In this document: positions 7,879-14,649 of the stretch, in pieces
Position numbering within the stretch: the stretch's first letter is position 1
Layout of the letters: each line of letters opens with the position of its first letter
Program-made: the position numbers and the translations under genes
NCBI GenBank assembly: GCA_964533055.1
Contig: CAZHKZ010000014.1
Coordinates: 1 to 24,998, forward strand
DNA from: JACROF01 sp964533055
GTDB lineage: Bacteria; Patescibacteriota; Microgenomatia; Levybacterales; UBA12049
Length of the DNA stretch: 24,998 bases
Reading direction: 5' to 3'
The notes under the pieces: model-generated
What the model saw: only the letters and a program-made list of their open reading frames with translations
What the model was told of the DNA's origin: nothing
Databases searched by the model: none

Positions 7879-7956
7879 GTACGATGAGATAGTTTTTAGA
7901 AATTAGGAATTAGCTTCAGTGCAGAACAAACTAGCTTCTAGCTCCTATTTTCTGAT
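7879..7956. repeat. Dispersed intergenic repeat, copy B
   Basis: This spacer between marR and the 2H phosphoesterase gene resembles 582-640 (ACGATGAG, TTAGGAA, CTAGCTCCT and TTTCT blocks in the same order). Part of it is an internal near-duplication: TTAGCTTC, then CTAGCTTCTAGCTCC. No coding potential is visible. Confidence 0.4.
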
Positions 7957-7980
7957 GCCTCTTCCTGCTATACTGAAGCT

Positions 7981-8550
7981 GTGCCTCTCTCCTACCTCAT
8001 AACTTCAATGACCCCTTCACCTTTTGCTGAGAAAATCTGGGAAATGAAAAAGCATTTCAATCGATTCGAGAAGCAAGAAAAAACTCAGGAAAATTCTGTC
8101 ATCACGCTCAACGAAGCTCACATTACCCTCAAAAGACGCTTCTATCTTAAAGATCCATCCCTTGAAGATGAGGTGGTCAAGAGCCTCGCCAAAATCAAAT
8201 TCGACCCTATCAAGATCAGCGTCACCTCAACTGATATTTTCCCATCAGAGACCATGAATAATGTACTAATTGGACGAGTTAGTGAGCCTGTGCAACTTGC
8301 GGCGCTTCATCAGAATATCCTCGAAACTATCTTCCCATTTACGACTCCTGAAAGTCTGACTGAAACGCACTCGTTCAATCCGCACATTTCCCTTATCTAT
8401 GATCTAGCGGATGCAGATATAGAGAAAGCAAAAGAATATGCTATAGAGCATATCTTCCCAATGGATTTTGAGCTATCTGACTTCTTACTTCTCCGAAATA
8501 TCGAGGGGGTCTCCAAAGAGAGGGTTATCCTAAGTACTATTCAGGCTTAA
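7981..8550 (+). CDS. 2H phosphoesterase (2'-5' RNA ligase / LigT-like)
   Basis: A 189-aa protein with the two His-x-Thr/Ser-x motifs that define the 2H superfamily: AHITLKR (H48, T50) in the first half and PHISLIYD in the second half, about 90 residues apart. Family members hydrolyse or form 2'-5' and cyclic phosphodiester bonds in RNA or nucleotides; the exact substrate cannot be told. Translation starts at GTG, 6 nt after TATACT (7969-7974, with TG extension), so it is leaderless. The 3' end overlaps the converging minus-strand gene by 14 bp. Confidence 0.8.
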   Translation: MPLSYLITSMTPSPFAEKIWEMKKHFNRFEKQEKTQENSVITLNEAHITLKRRFYLKDPSLEDEVVKSLAKIKFDPIKISVTSTDIFPSETMNNVLIGRVSEPVQLAALHQNILETIFPFTTPESLTETHSFNPHISLIYDLADADIEKAKEYAIEHIFPMDFELSDFLLLRNIEGVSKERVILSTIQA

Positions 8551-9205
8551 ATACTATCGTCTTCACTAGATCATCTAGCTGCTGCTCCAAAATTGGATTG
8601 TCTTTTTCTGTTGTCACATGAATAGTGAAAAGTCCATTTTTAGTTGGCGTCTTTGTCACATAGTCATAAGAGACAAATGTATCACCTCTCCCTTTCCATT
8701 TGTATGACTCGATCCCACCAATCATGATTGATGACTCATCAAAAACATATGTTGGCTTCTCAGGTGTACTTATGGGCGTAAATACAGCATATTGATCGCC
8801 AGTCAAAAGGGGCACTCCTAACGATACTTTTTCATTTACCTCCCCCCATGCCATCTCTATATCAACTGGTTTCCAATCAGTTGGAGCTACAAAAGCCATA
8901 AATTCTCCATCAAACTTTTGACCTGTACTTGGTGGTGGTGTCGGAGTGGAAGATGGGCCAGATGGAATTGGAGTAGCTGTTGGAACTGGCGCCAGAAGGC
9001 TTTCATCAGGATGCTCGCGACCCAACATAAATCCCACTCCCGCGGCGATGAAAAGCACTATCATCGTTGCCAAAATACTCACCCAGATCCGTGGCCGATT
9101 TGGAGATGGAAGCGGGTCTGGAGGAGGCACGAATGGAGCTGGTGCAGGAGCTGGAGCACTCTGTGCAGGATTTAGAACTACTGGTGTATCATATAGACTT
9201 TCCAT
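8537..9205 (-). CDS. Single-pass membrane-anchored hypothetical protein with Pro-rich linkers
   Basis: A 222-aa protein of unknown function. Residues 1-40 are Pro/Ala-rich and probably cytoplasmic. A membrane helix spans about 41-63 (VSILATMIVLFIAAGVGFML). A Pro/Thr/Ser-rich linker covers about 72-93, and a globular extracytoplasmic domain follows, ending in 'LDDLVKTIVFKPE'. The C-terminal domain resembles the PsbP/lipoprotein-like folds often attached to bacterial surface anchors, but I cannot assign it. The ATG begins 1 nt after the stop codon of the CDF-like gene, so the two are co-transcribed and probably translated by reinitiation. Confidence 0.7.
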   Translation of the reverse strand: MESLYDTPVVLNPAQSAPAPAPAPFVPPPDPLPSPNRPRIWVSILATMIVLFIAAGVGFMLGREHPDESLLAPVPTATPIPSGPSSTPTPPPSTGQKFDGEFMAFVAPTDWKPVDIEMAWGEVNEKVSLGVPLLTGDQYAVFTPISTPEKPTYVFDESSIMIGGIESYKWKGRGDTFVSYDYVTKTPTKNGLFTIHVTTEKDNPILEQQLDDLVKTIVFKPE

Positions 9206-9206
9206 A

Positions 9207-9779
9207 CTATGACAGCAACTCTCCTATTCCTTCAGAAAACGCAACGCCAGCGAGAAAGAGCGCGAGCGATTGATCCATCCACCACCAACCAAAAACTGCA
9301 TTTGTAATAAGTCCGATCATCACAGTGAAAGAGAGCCCAGCATCTACGAGGCTAAATTTTGCTCCGGCAAGGAAGGTATGACTCTGTATTTTCTCTGCGA
9401 TACGCTTCTTAGCGATACCTAATATAAGCATGATGAGAAATGAGGCAACAAGAATCAGAATTCCCAATGACGATGCCTCTGGTCGCTTCTGAGTGACTAT
9501 CGACAACGTCGCATCGATAAAGATATAAAGTGCAACGATAAGATATGCACAGCCAATAAGTCTGATTGAAATTTTTTCACGATCTTTATGTGACCCCTTG
9601 AGGTCCCAAACCACAAGTCCTGAGGTAAATACCTCAATAGTTGATGAAAGCCCATACGCGATAAGCGCAACAGAGCCACTCATAACTCCGATCAGAATCG
9701 AGGAGATCCCTTCAATAACATTCCAACCAATCGTAAGGTATTCTAAGCGAATTGCTCTGGCAAGTAGTGCTTCTTTCAT
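9207..9779 (-). CDS. CDF-like cation transporter, membrane domain only, with altered metal site
   Basis: A 190-aa protein with about five to six membrane helices. It resembles the short cation-diffusion-facilitator type ('LEYLTIGWNVIEGISS', 'SGSVALIAYGLSSTIEV', 'TNAVFGWWWMD'). In the family as I know it, the YGL motif continues with an aspartate that binds metal; here it is serine. The usual ADA..T motif of the later helix is also not evident. The start chosen is ATG at 9777-9779, because a TATACT box (minus strand, 9786-9791) lies exactly 6 nt upstream. A longer reading frame to 9914 would run through that promoter and overlap the divergent gene. Transport activity is uncertain. Confidence 0.7.
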   Translation of the reverse strand: MKEALLARAIRLEYLTIGWNVIEGISSILIGVMSGSVALIAYGLSSTIEVFTSGLVVWDLKGSHKDREKISIRLIGCAYLIVALYIFIDATLSIVTQKRPEASSLGILILVASFLIMLILGIAKKRIAEKIQSHTFLAGAKFSLVDAGLSFTVMIGLITNAVFGWWWMDQSLALFLAGVAFSEGIGELLS

Positions 9780-9831
9780 ACAAATAGTATAGCAAAAGCC
9801 AAGCGACAAGACCCAGCAACTAGGTAGAGTT

Positions 9832-9859
9832 TTGAAAATAAGTCCTATAATGCTATAAT
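9832..9859 (+). promoter_or_regulatory. Promoter of the 111-aa orphan gene
   Basis: TTGAAA (9832-9837), 16-bp spacer, then TGC-TATAAT (9854-9859, extended -10). A second TATAAT at 9846-9851 overlaps upstream. Confidence 0.6.
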
Positions 9860-9868
9860 CTTCGTCCT

Positions 9869-9887
9869 GCTCCAGAGATTCTGGAGC
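9869..9887 (+). promoter_or_regulatory. 5'-UTR hairpin before the 111-aa orphan gene
   Basis: Perfect 7-bp stem GCTCCAG / CTGGAGC with loop AGATT, starting a few nucleotides after the predicted transcription start and 17 nt before the Shine-Dalgarno. Confidence 0.6.
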
Positions 9888-9912
9888 GCAATTGTTCCTT
9901 ATCGGAGGAAAC

Positions 9913-10248
9913 ATGTCGGCGAAAAATGTGGTGGCAAGCCTGATTTACGCTCAGTCAAGAAGCCATATCTCTGGCAGACAACTGAGCAACTTTCGGGTTG
10001 AGATCGGTGGCACAAGGGAGGCGAAACTCATTCGCATCAAGAAAAAGGGGCGCAATACGCGCTCCCTAATCACCTTTCAGGTCCAGAAAGAAGACAGCGG
10101 GAAAATCTGCATCTTCTCAACCCTCTCAACAGACGAAATGAGTCCACTCGGATCGATGGTGAGAATTCACCCACTCACAATTCGCGAAGAGCTGCCAAAT
10201 ATCAACTCCCTCATTAAAGAAGTGTTCAAGAGGGCTGACCTCCGCTAG
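9913..10248 (+). CDS. Orphan small cytosolic protein, 111 aa
   Basis: I do not recognise this protein. It is 111 aa, basic in the middle (KLIRIKKKGRNTRS), with predicted beta strands (LITFQVQKE, GKICIFSTL) and an amphipathic C-terminal helix (INSLIKEVFKRADLR). There is no signal peptide or membrane segment. The ATG at 9913 is chosen because GGAGG (9904-9908) lies 4 nt upstream; an in-frame TTG at 9892 has no such support. The gene is a self-contained unit: promoter, 5' hairpin, strong ribosome site, ORF, and a long 3' hairpin. Base use is more GC-rich than in neighbouring leaderless genes. It is divergent from the CDF-like gene. Confidence 0.75.
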   Translation: MSAKNVVASLIYAQSRSHISGRQLSNFRVEIGGTREAKLIRIKKKGRNTRSLITFQVQKEDSGKICIFSTLSTDEMSPLGSMVRIHPLTIREELPNINSLIKEVFKRADLR

Positions 10249-10256
10249 GCATCAAC

Positions 10257-10341
10257 GGCACTCATACGTGCAGACACATATATTTTTCTCCCTAGGGAGA
10301 GACTGTATGCGATCTGACCAACACGTGTGAGTGCCTTTTTC
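10257..10341 (+). terminator. Long rod-like hairpin terminator
   Basis: The outer arms GGCACTCATACGTG (10257-10270) and CACGTGTGAGTGCC (10322-10335) pair over 14 bp with one G-U. The inside folds further, through CAGA/TCTG, a CATATA/TGTATG stem and the perfect palindrome TCTCCCTAGGGAGA. TTTTTC follows. It ends the 111-aa orphan gene transcript. Confidence 0.8.
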
Positions 10342-10347
10342 TTGAGT

Positions 10348-10376
10348 TTGACTTTTTTTCGTATATTTATTATACT
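10348..10376 (+). promoter_or_regulatory. Promoter of the sortase-like gene
   Basis: TTGACT (10348-10353), exactly 17 bp, TATACT (10371-10376). The ATG is 11 nt downstream, leaving at most a few nucleotides of leader. Confidence 0.75.
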
Positions 10377-10387
10377 ACAGGCCTATT

Positions 10388-10951
10388 ATGTCCGAGCTCA
10401 TGCACCAACTAAGTACTCCCCTTTTTACTCGCTTTCAAAAGAGTGTTATTGCTTTAACTGTGATCGTAGCTCTCTTGGGAATTTTCAGAACTCATCTGCC
10501 AAATAAATATTCATTTGCAGCCTCAAATACTGCCACAATTCCGACAAAGAATACCTATGCTCCTCCAACCTACATAAATATCCCATCACTTTCACTTGGT
10601 CTTTCCCTTTTCCAAACAGATACACCTATAAATAAGATTATCTTCACTAAGTCCGTGGAGCATCCTACGAGTAGTGCTTATCCAGGGCAAGTCGGTAATA
10701 TCGTTCTTCTAGGCAGTAACAACGACGAAACGTTTGGCAAAATTCTAGAACTCCCCAAAGGAGAGACAATAGTAGTGGTGACAAAAGATGGAATTGGACA
10801 TGAATATGTCGTAGATGAACTTCTTCTTGTTAGTCCAAATGATAAACGAATTTATGAAGCTACACCCCTTGAGACGCTCACCCTTGTGACACCTGCTGGC
10901 TTTTTAGGAACAAAACGATTTGTGATCAAAGCAGTTCCCTCTACTCTATAA
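10388..10951 (+). CDS. Sortase-fold membrane-anchored protein lacking the catalytic His and Cys (pseudo-sortase)
   Basis: A 187-aa protein with an N-terminal membrane anchor (about residues 17-33) and a linker rich in Thr/Pro/Tyr. The domain that follows tracks the sortase pattern: 'YINIPSLSLGLSLFQ', 'VGNIVLLGS', 'FGKILELPKGETIVV', 'YVVDELLLVSPND', 'LETLTLVTPAG' and 'KRFVIKA'. In active sortases the GH of 'GN.V.AGH' carries the catalytic His and 'TLVTC' the catalytic Cys. Here these are S110 and P169, while the arginine (R177) is kept. It should sit outside the membrane but cannot be a transpeptidase by the normal mechanism. The fold assignment is by motif order and is moderately sure. Confidence 0.7.
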   Translation: MSELMHQLSTPLFTRFQKSVIALTVIVALLGIFRTHLPNKYSFAASNTATIPTKNTYAPPTYINIPSLSLGLSLFQTDTPINKIIFTKSVEHPTSSAYPGQVGNIVLLGSNNDETFGKILELPKGETIVVVTKDGIGHEYVVDELLLVSPNDKRIYEATPLETLTLVTPAGFLGTKRFVIKAVPSTL

Positions 10952-10965
10952 ATAGCTAGCTTCAA

Positions 10966-10994
10966 TTGACACGTAGTTCTGGAATTTATATACT
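10966..10994 (+). promoter_or_regulatory. Promoter of the 176-aa orphan gene
   Basis: TTGACA (10966-10971), 17-bp spacer, TATACT (10989-10994): close to the sigma-70 consensus. Confidence 0.8.
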
Positions 10995-10995
10995 T

Positions 10996-11045
10996 GCTCT
11001 CTTCTGTTTTGCAGGTTTCATCGTGAAGCGTGAAAACAGAGGAGC
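10996..11045 (+). promoter_or_regulatory. 5'-UTR hairpin before the 176-aa orphan gene
   Basis: GCTC...TCTGTTTT (10996-11010) pairs with AAAACAGA.GAGC (11033-11045), 12 bp with a small internal bulge. A small TTCA/TGAA stem lies in the loop. It starts at the predicted mRNA 5' end, 15 nt before the Shine-Dalgarno. Confidence 0.6.
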
Positions 11046-11070
11046 ACTTTTTAACGTAAAGGAGAGCGTG

Positions 11071-11601
11071 ATGGTCAACATCCCTGGTCTAGAAAAAAAC
11101 GTCAGCGAGCAATGCGGGAATATAATCATCCCTGTATGGGATGAATTCGTCCTGGCAACTGGACTCGATTCCGCGGGGCAACCACAATTCTTTGAGGTTT
11201 CAACGCACAACTTTCCAGGAGGCCAAGCTGCAACCCAGCTCGCAGCAAGCGAGATCTTTCAGGAGATAAGACTGAAAGTGATTTCTCCAGACACACAAAC
11301 TGAAGAGGGCCAGGTGAGAAAATCACCTCTTGTTTACCTCGGAAAAACTCGCGTATCTGATGCGACCGAGCTCCATGCTTGGATGCTCAATCTCCCGGAT
11401 GAGATGGTCGCTGAAAATCCAGCCTTGGCGGCTGTACTCAGCGTTGGGAGCGATCCTTCTAGCAAATTCTGCACAGAAATTGTGAGCGCAGAATTCATCA
11501 GGAGGAGCGACATCCCACTGACCAGCAGTGGACCAATGTATATGCTTCGGGTCCATACGGATCTTGAGGGCGAGCTCAACAGGTTCACCCTGTATCCGTA
11601 A
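11071..11601 (+). CDS. Orphan protein, 176 aa
   Basis: No family recognised. 176 aa, acidic to neutral, no signal peptide or membrane segment. It appears mixed alpha/beta: an N-terminal strand region 'GNIIIPVWDEFVLATGL', a helix 'AATQLAASEIFQEIRLKV' and a C-terminal strand 'MYMLRVHTDLEGELNRFTL'. The ATG at 11071 is preceded by AAAGGAG (11058-11064). Upstream in-frame TTG at 10966 coincides with the -35 box and is rejected as a start. GC content and codon choice are richer than in the neighbouring sortase-like gene. It has its own promoter, 5' hairpin and terminator, so it is a monocistronic unit. Confidence 0.72.
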   Translation: MVNIPGLEKNVSEQCGNIIIPVWDEFVLATGLDSAGQPQFFEVSTHNFPGGQAATQLAASEIFQEIRLKVISPDTQTEEGQVRKSPLVYLGKTRVSDATELHAWMLNLPDEMVAENPALAAVLSVGSDPSSKFCTEIVSAEFIRRSDIPLTSSGPMYMLRVHTDLEGELNRFTLYP

Positions 11602-11615
11602 TTTTCATTTCCACC

Positions 11616-11660
11616 GTGGCGGGGTGCGGGCTTGCCCTCACTTCGCCACATTTTTCTTTT
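11616..11660 (+). terminator. Rho-independent terminator after the 176-aa orphan gene
   Basis: A long stem from GTGGCG (11616-11621) to CGCCAC (11644-11649), with GTG/CAC and GGGC/GCCC continuing inside and a TT loop, then ATTTTTCTTTTT. Confidence 0.85.
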
Positions 11661-11670
11661 TCTTGGCGAA

Positions 11671-12069
11671 TTATTTCTTCGAGGTAAAATTCAAAGCAGC
11701 GGAATTAATACAGAATCTTTTCCCAGTAGTATCTTTAGGACCATCATCAAAGACATGCCCCAGATGTGAGCCGCAGTTACTACAGACCACTTCAGTCCTT
11801 GTCATCCCAAATGTAGTATCGGTATGAAATGCCACATTACCCTCGAGTGATCTATCAAATGAAGGCCAGCCACAATCAGATTCGAATTTTGTCTCGGAAG
11901 TAAAAAGCTTCTGCCCACATGCGCCACACTCATACATTCCGGTCTCAAAATTATTGGTGAATTTACCAGTAAAAGGCGCTTCTGTCCCCTTCTCTCGCAG
12001 GACTCGATATGCCTCAGGGCTCAGCTCTTTCTTCCAATCTTCATCTGTCATCATCTTTGGATTTTTCAT
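11671..12069 (-). CDS. msrB: Peptide-methionine (R)-S-oxide reductase MsrB
   Basis: A 132-aa MsrB that repairs oxidised methionine (R-sulfoxide) in proteins. The zinc site is formed by CGAC (in YECGACGQKLF) and CSNC. The central 'FESDCGWPSF' is conserved, and the catalytic cysteine is in RFCINSAAL near the C-terminus. There is no signal peptide, so it is cytosolic. The start is ATG at 12067-12069 because TATACT (minus strand, 12076-12081) lies 6 nt upstream; a start at 12087 would be within or upstream of the promoter. It converges with the 176-aa orphan gene. Antioxidant repair fits an organism that also makes carotenoids, but this is not evidence of co-regulation. Confidence 0.95.
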   Translation of the reverse strand: MKNPKMMTDEDWKKELSPEAYRVLREKGTEAPFTGKFTNNFETGMYECGACGQKLFTSETKFESDCGWPSFDRSLEGNVAFHTDTTFGMTRTEVVCSNCGSHLGHVFDDGPKDTTGKRFCINSAALNFTSKK

Positions 12070-12142
12070 AAACACAGTATACATCACCTTATCAAACCAT
12101 TCTAATTATCGTTATAAATCCTTTATATGATATATTCATTTT

Positions 12143-12688
12143 ATGCTTGAACTTCTACTTGAAATCGCCTTACTGGTAGGTCTTTTCTACTTCATCTGGC
12201 TGCTAGTTTATAGCATGGCTAAAGGAGCGCCATATGCACCTATGCGCATGACCCACCTTGAAACAATGATCAAGACTCTCCAGATCAAAAAAGGTGAAAA
12301 AGCTGTAGATATTGGTGCTGGCGATGGCCGTGTCGTCATCGCACTAGCACGAGCAGGAGCTGATGCGCATGGATTTGAGATCAATCCACTTCTTGTCCTC
12401 TGGGGAAAATACAATATTACGCGAGCAGGACTTCGTGGCAAAGCACACATGCATCTACAAAACTTTATCACAGCAGACTTCTCCACCTTCGATATCTTCA
12501 CTACCTATCTCACAAAATATGGTATGGCCAATGTAGAGAAAAAACTTCAAAAAGAAGCAAAAAAGTCAGCCCGAATTGCAGCAGACTTTTTCCCGCTCCC
12601 CACCTGGAAAGCATCTAAGCATATCAACACTATCTATCTCTATAAAGTTCAGGACAATAAAAAAGTAATAATTAAAAGCAAAAAATAA
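12143..12688 (+). CDS. Membrane-anchored FAM173/ATPSCKMT-like SAM-dependent lysine methyltransferase
   Basis: A 181-aa protein with one N-terminal membrane helix (about residues 3-24). A compact class I methyltransferase domain follows. The SAM site is VDIGAGDGR (55-63) with an acidic residue in FEINP (78-82). The late motif FPLPTW (150-155) and the preceding 'APMRMTHLETMI' resemble the FAM173 family. In animals, FAM173 members sit in the mitochondrial inner membrane and methylate lysines of the ADP/ATP carrier or of ATP synthase subunit c. By analogy the substrate may be a small membrane protein, but this is inference. Translation is leaderless: TATATT at 12131-12136 is 6 nt before ATG. Confidence 0.8.
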   Translation: MLELLLEIALLVGLFYFIWLLVYSMAKGAPYAPMRMTHLETMIKTLQIKKGEKAVDIGAGDGRVVIALARAGADAHGFEINPLLVLWGKYNITRAGLRGKAHMHLQNFITADFSTFDIFTTYLTKYGMANVEKKLQKEAKKSARIAADFFPLPTWKASKHINTIYLYKVQDNKKVIIKSKK

Positions 12689-12699
12689 TTGCTTTATAC

Positions 12700-12721
12700 T
12701 TAATACTGTTTGCTGTATACT
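12700..12721 (+). repeat. 22-bp promoter module shared with idi
   Basis: Matches 2066-2087 at 20 of 22 positions and ends in the TATACT -10 box of the malic enzyme gene. One partial AATACTT unit is present, against almost four before idi. Confidence 0.6.
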
Positions 12722-12729
12722 TTTTTACT

Positions 12730-13917
12730 ATGTCTGATAATCAACAAGAAGCAATTGAGCTCCATAAAAAATACCAAGGCAAACTAGCTACTACTTCACT
12801 TGTAGAAGTTAAGAGTCGAGAAGACCTTGCGCTTGTCTATACACCAGGAGTTGCTGCAGTCTCACAGGCAGTAGCAAATGATCACGATCTCTCCTTTGAC
12901 CTCACTTGGCGTGGTCGAACTGTCGCAGTAATCTCTGATGGCTCATCAGTCTTAGGACTTGGCAATATCGGACCAGAAGGTGCACTACCTGTTATGGAGG
13001 GCAAGTCACTTCTTTTGAAAGAATTTGGCGGCGTGGACTCAGTGCCACTAGTGCTTGCCACACAAGATCCAGCACAAATTATCCAGTTCGTCAAAAATGT
13101 CGCACCCTCATTTGCGGGCATCAACCTTGAAGATATCGCAGCTCCAGCCTGCTTTCAAATAGAAGATGCGCTTCAACATATTGGAATTCCTGTCTTTCAT
13201 GATGACCAGCACGGCACAGCTATCGTCGTCACCGCTGCGCTACATAATGCGGCCAAAGTTGTAGGTAAGGAATACGGCTCGCTCAAAGTCGTCGTAGTAG
13301 GAGCTGGAGCAGCAGGACTTGCAGTCACAAGAATGCTTCTGGGCCTTAACTGCTCTGAGGACTCTTGCCAGAGACTGCCAGGTAGTAGCAGTGTCGGAGA
13401 CGTCATCGTGGTTGATAGCAAAGGGGCAATCGTCATTGGACGAGAAGATATGAATATCTATAAGCAAGCTGTCGCAGGACTCTCCAACAAAGAGAGAAAA
13501 GTCGGTCCACTCACAGAAGTCATTCAAGATGCTGATGTTGTCATTGGCGTATCTGGCCCAGGCAACATCACTCCAGAGATGATCAAGAAAATGGCTGACA
13601 AGGCTATCGTCTTTGCCATGGCCAATCCAACCCCAGAAATCATGCCCGATGATGCCCATAAAGCAGGTGCATATATCGTCGCGACAGGGCGAAGTGACTT
13701 TCCTAATCAAATCAATAATGTCCTCGCCTTCCCAGGAGTATTTCGCGCAGTGATCGATGGTCGACTCTCTGTAATCACCCATGAAATGAAAGAGGCTGCA
13801 GCAGTAAAACTTGCGGAATTAGTTGAGAACCCAGATCAAACACACATCATCCCAGATCTGTTTATGCCTGATCTTGCAAAGAAAATATCCGAGGCAATCC
13901 TTAAGGTGCAGGGGTAA
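12730..13917 (+). CDS. NAD(P)-dependent malic enzyme
   Basis: A 395-aa enzyme that oxidatively decarboxylates malate to pyruvate. Conserved elements are YTPGVAAVSQAV (catalytic Tyr), GNIGPEGALPVMEGK (catalytic Lys), NLEDIAAPACF (metal ligands), VFHDDQHGTA, the nucleotide-binding VVVGAGAAGLAV, and ANPTPEI. The length is that of the short bacterial type. Compared with the family as I know it, an extra segment of about 12-15 residues containing two cysteines (CSEDSCQRLPGSSS) interrupts the first turn of the NAD domain. TATACT lies 8 nt before the ATG, so translation is near-leaderless. The 3' end overlaps the converging gene by 17 bp. Confidence 0.93.
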   Translation: MSDNQQEAIELHKKYQGKLATTSLVEVKSREDLALVYTPGVAAVSQAVANDHDLSFDLTWRGRTVAVISDGSSVLGLGNIGPEGALPVMEGKSLLLKEFGGVDSVPLVLATQDPAQIIQFVKNVAPSFAGINLEDIAAPACFQIEDALQHIGIPVFHDDQHGTAIVVTAALHNAAKVVGKEYGSLKVVVVGAGAAGLAVTRMLLGLNCSEDSCQRLPGSSSVGDVIVVDSKGAIVIGREDMNIYKQAVAGLSNKERKVGPLTEVIQDADVVIGVSGPGNITPEMIKKMADKAIVFAMANPTPEIMPDDAHKAGAYIVATGRSDFPNQINNVLAFPGVFRAVIDGRLSVITHEMKEAAAVKLAELVENPDQTHIIPDLFMPDLAKKISEAILKVQG

Positions 13918-14566
13918 TAGTAGCAACTTTATTTGAATAATCCTCAGGCCTCTCATACATAAAATAAACATCGACTCTGTCATTCTCCCTAAGATCTAAG
14001 AACGGAGCATTCCATAGATTATTTCCTGAAAACCTATACTCCAGCTCATTTTTACTCGCCTTACAAGGCTGATTGCAGCGATACCACATGATGTAATACC
14101 CATCTTTTTTCGTTGGCATCAGAAGATATGTATCAGGCTTTAACTCTGGAGAAACCCAACTCGGCATCCCTGTAAAAGTCATTTTCTCTTGTGAAGTATG
14201 TCCCGTCATTGTGACACTCAGATCATTGAATTCAGTTAGAGGTTCAAACTTTGAATTGAGATAATATGCAAAAATTTGGACTGCACCTGGTGAGCCGGTC
14301 TTGGGAGAAGGTGTAACTACAATTTTTTTAGCCTGCGATACTGGCGCAGACGTCGGGGTCAGCGTCGCTACGATATCGTTAGGCACGCTAACACGATTAC
14401 TCTCAATCGCTTCCCTTTCTATAGATTCGTTTGAAATGATAGTATCACTAACTATCGCAAACATCAGAACTACTACTAAAGCGATTGCCCCAGCAGTAGC
14501 TGCCAAATAATGATGAGCATGCATTGACTTATCGATTCTCTTCAAAAAATGTCTAATATTATTCAT
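13901..14566 (-). CDS. Single-pass membrane protein of unknown function with extracytoplasmic domain
   Basis: A 221-aa type II-like membrane protein. A short basic, His-containing cytoplasmic tail (about residues 1-22) is followed by a membrane helix (about 23-42, AATAGAIALVVVLMFAIV). A Thr/Ser/Pro-rich stalk follows (about 65-92), and then an external domain of about 125 residues with a Cys pair (CNQPC) and Tyr/Trp-rich strands. The domain looks like an Ig-like or beta-sandwich fold, but I do not recognise it. A TATACG box (14577-14582, minus strand) lies 10 nt before ATG. It is divergent from the next gene. Confidence 0.7.
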   Translation of the reverse strand: MNNIRHFLKRIDKSMHAHHYLAATAGAIALVVVLMFAIVSDTIISNESIEREAIESNRVSVPNDIVATLTPTSAPVSQAKKIVVTPSPKTGSPGAVQIFAYYLNSKFEPLTEFNDLSVTMTGHTSQEKMTFTGMPSWVSPELKPDTYLLMPTKKDGYYIMWYRCNQPCKASKNELEYRFSGNNLWNAPFLDLRENDRVDVYFMYERPEDYSNKVATITPAP

Positions 14567-14614
14567 CTCATCTCAGCGTATAGTGAATATTACAAAAATA
14601 CAATATCCCCAAAC

Positions 14615-14643
14615 TTGACAGCTGACTTTATCTTTACTACTTT
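14615..14643 (+). promoter_or_regulatory. Promoter of the coiled-coil protein gene
   Basis: TTGACA (14615-14620), exactly 17 bp, TACTTT (14638-14643), then 6 nt to ATG: a leaderless promoter with a consensus -35. Confidence 0.7.
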
Positions 14644-14649
14644 AGAAGT

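Noticed and set aside
8918..9273. Trp/Gly-rich + strand frames opposite the Pro-rich anchored protein
   Set aside because: They are complementary readings of Pro/Ala-rich codons and have no promoter or ribosome site.
10257..10335. Long hairpin as an integron attC site, making the small genes integron cassettes
   Set aside because: No GTTRRRY-type core sites or integrase are seen, and T runs after the stems fit terminators.
10966..11070. N-terminal extension of the 176-aa orphan gene starting at TTG 10966
   Set aside because: The TTG is part of a consensus -35 (TTGACA), and a strong AAAGGAG precedes the ATG at 11071.
13240..13782. Long minus-strand frame opposite malic enzyme
   Set aside because: It is a shadow of a well-conserved enzyme on the + strand and lacks a start signal.
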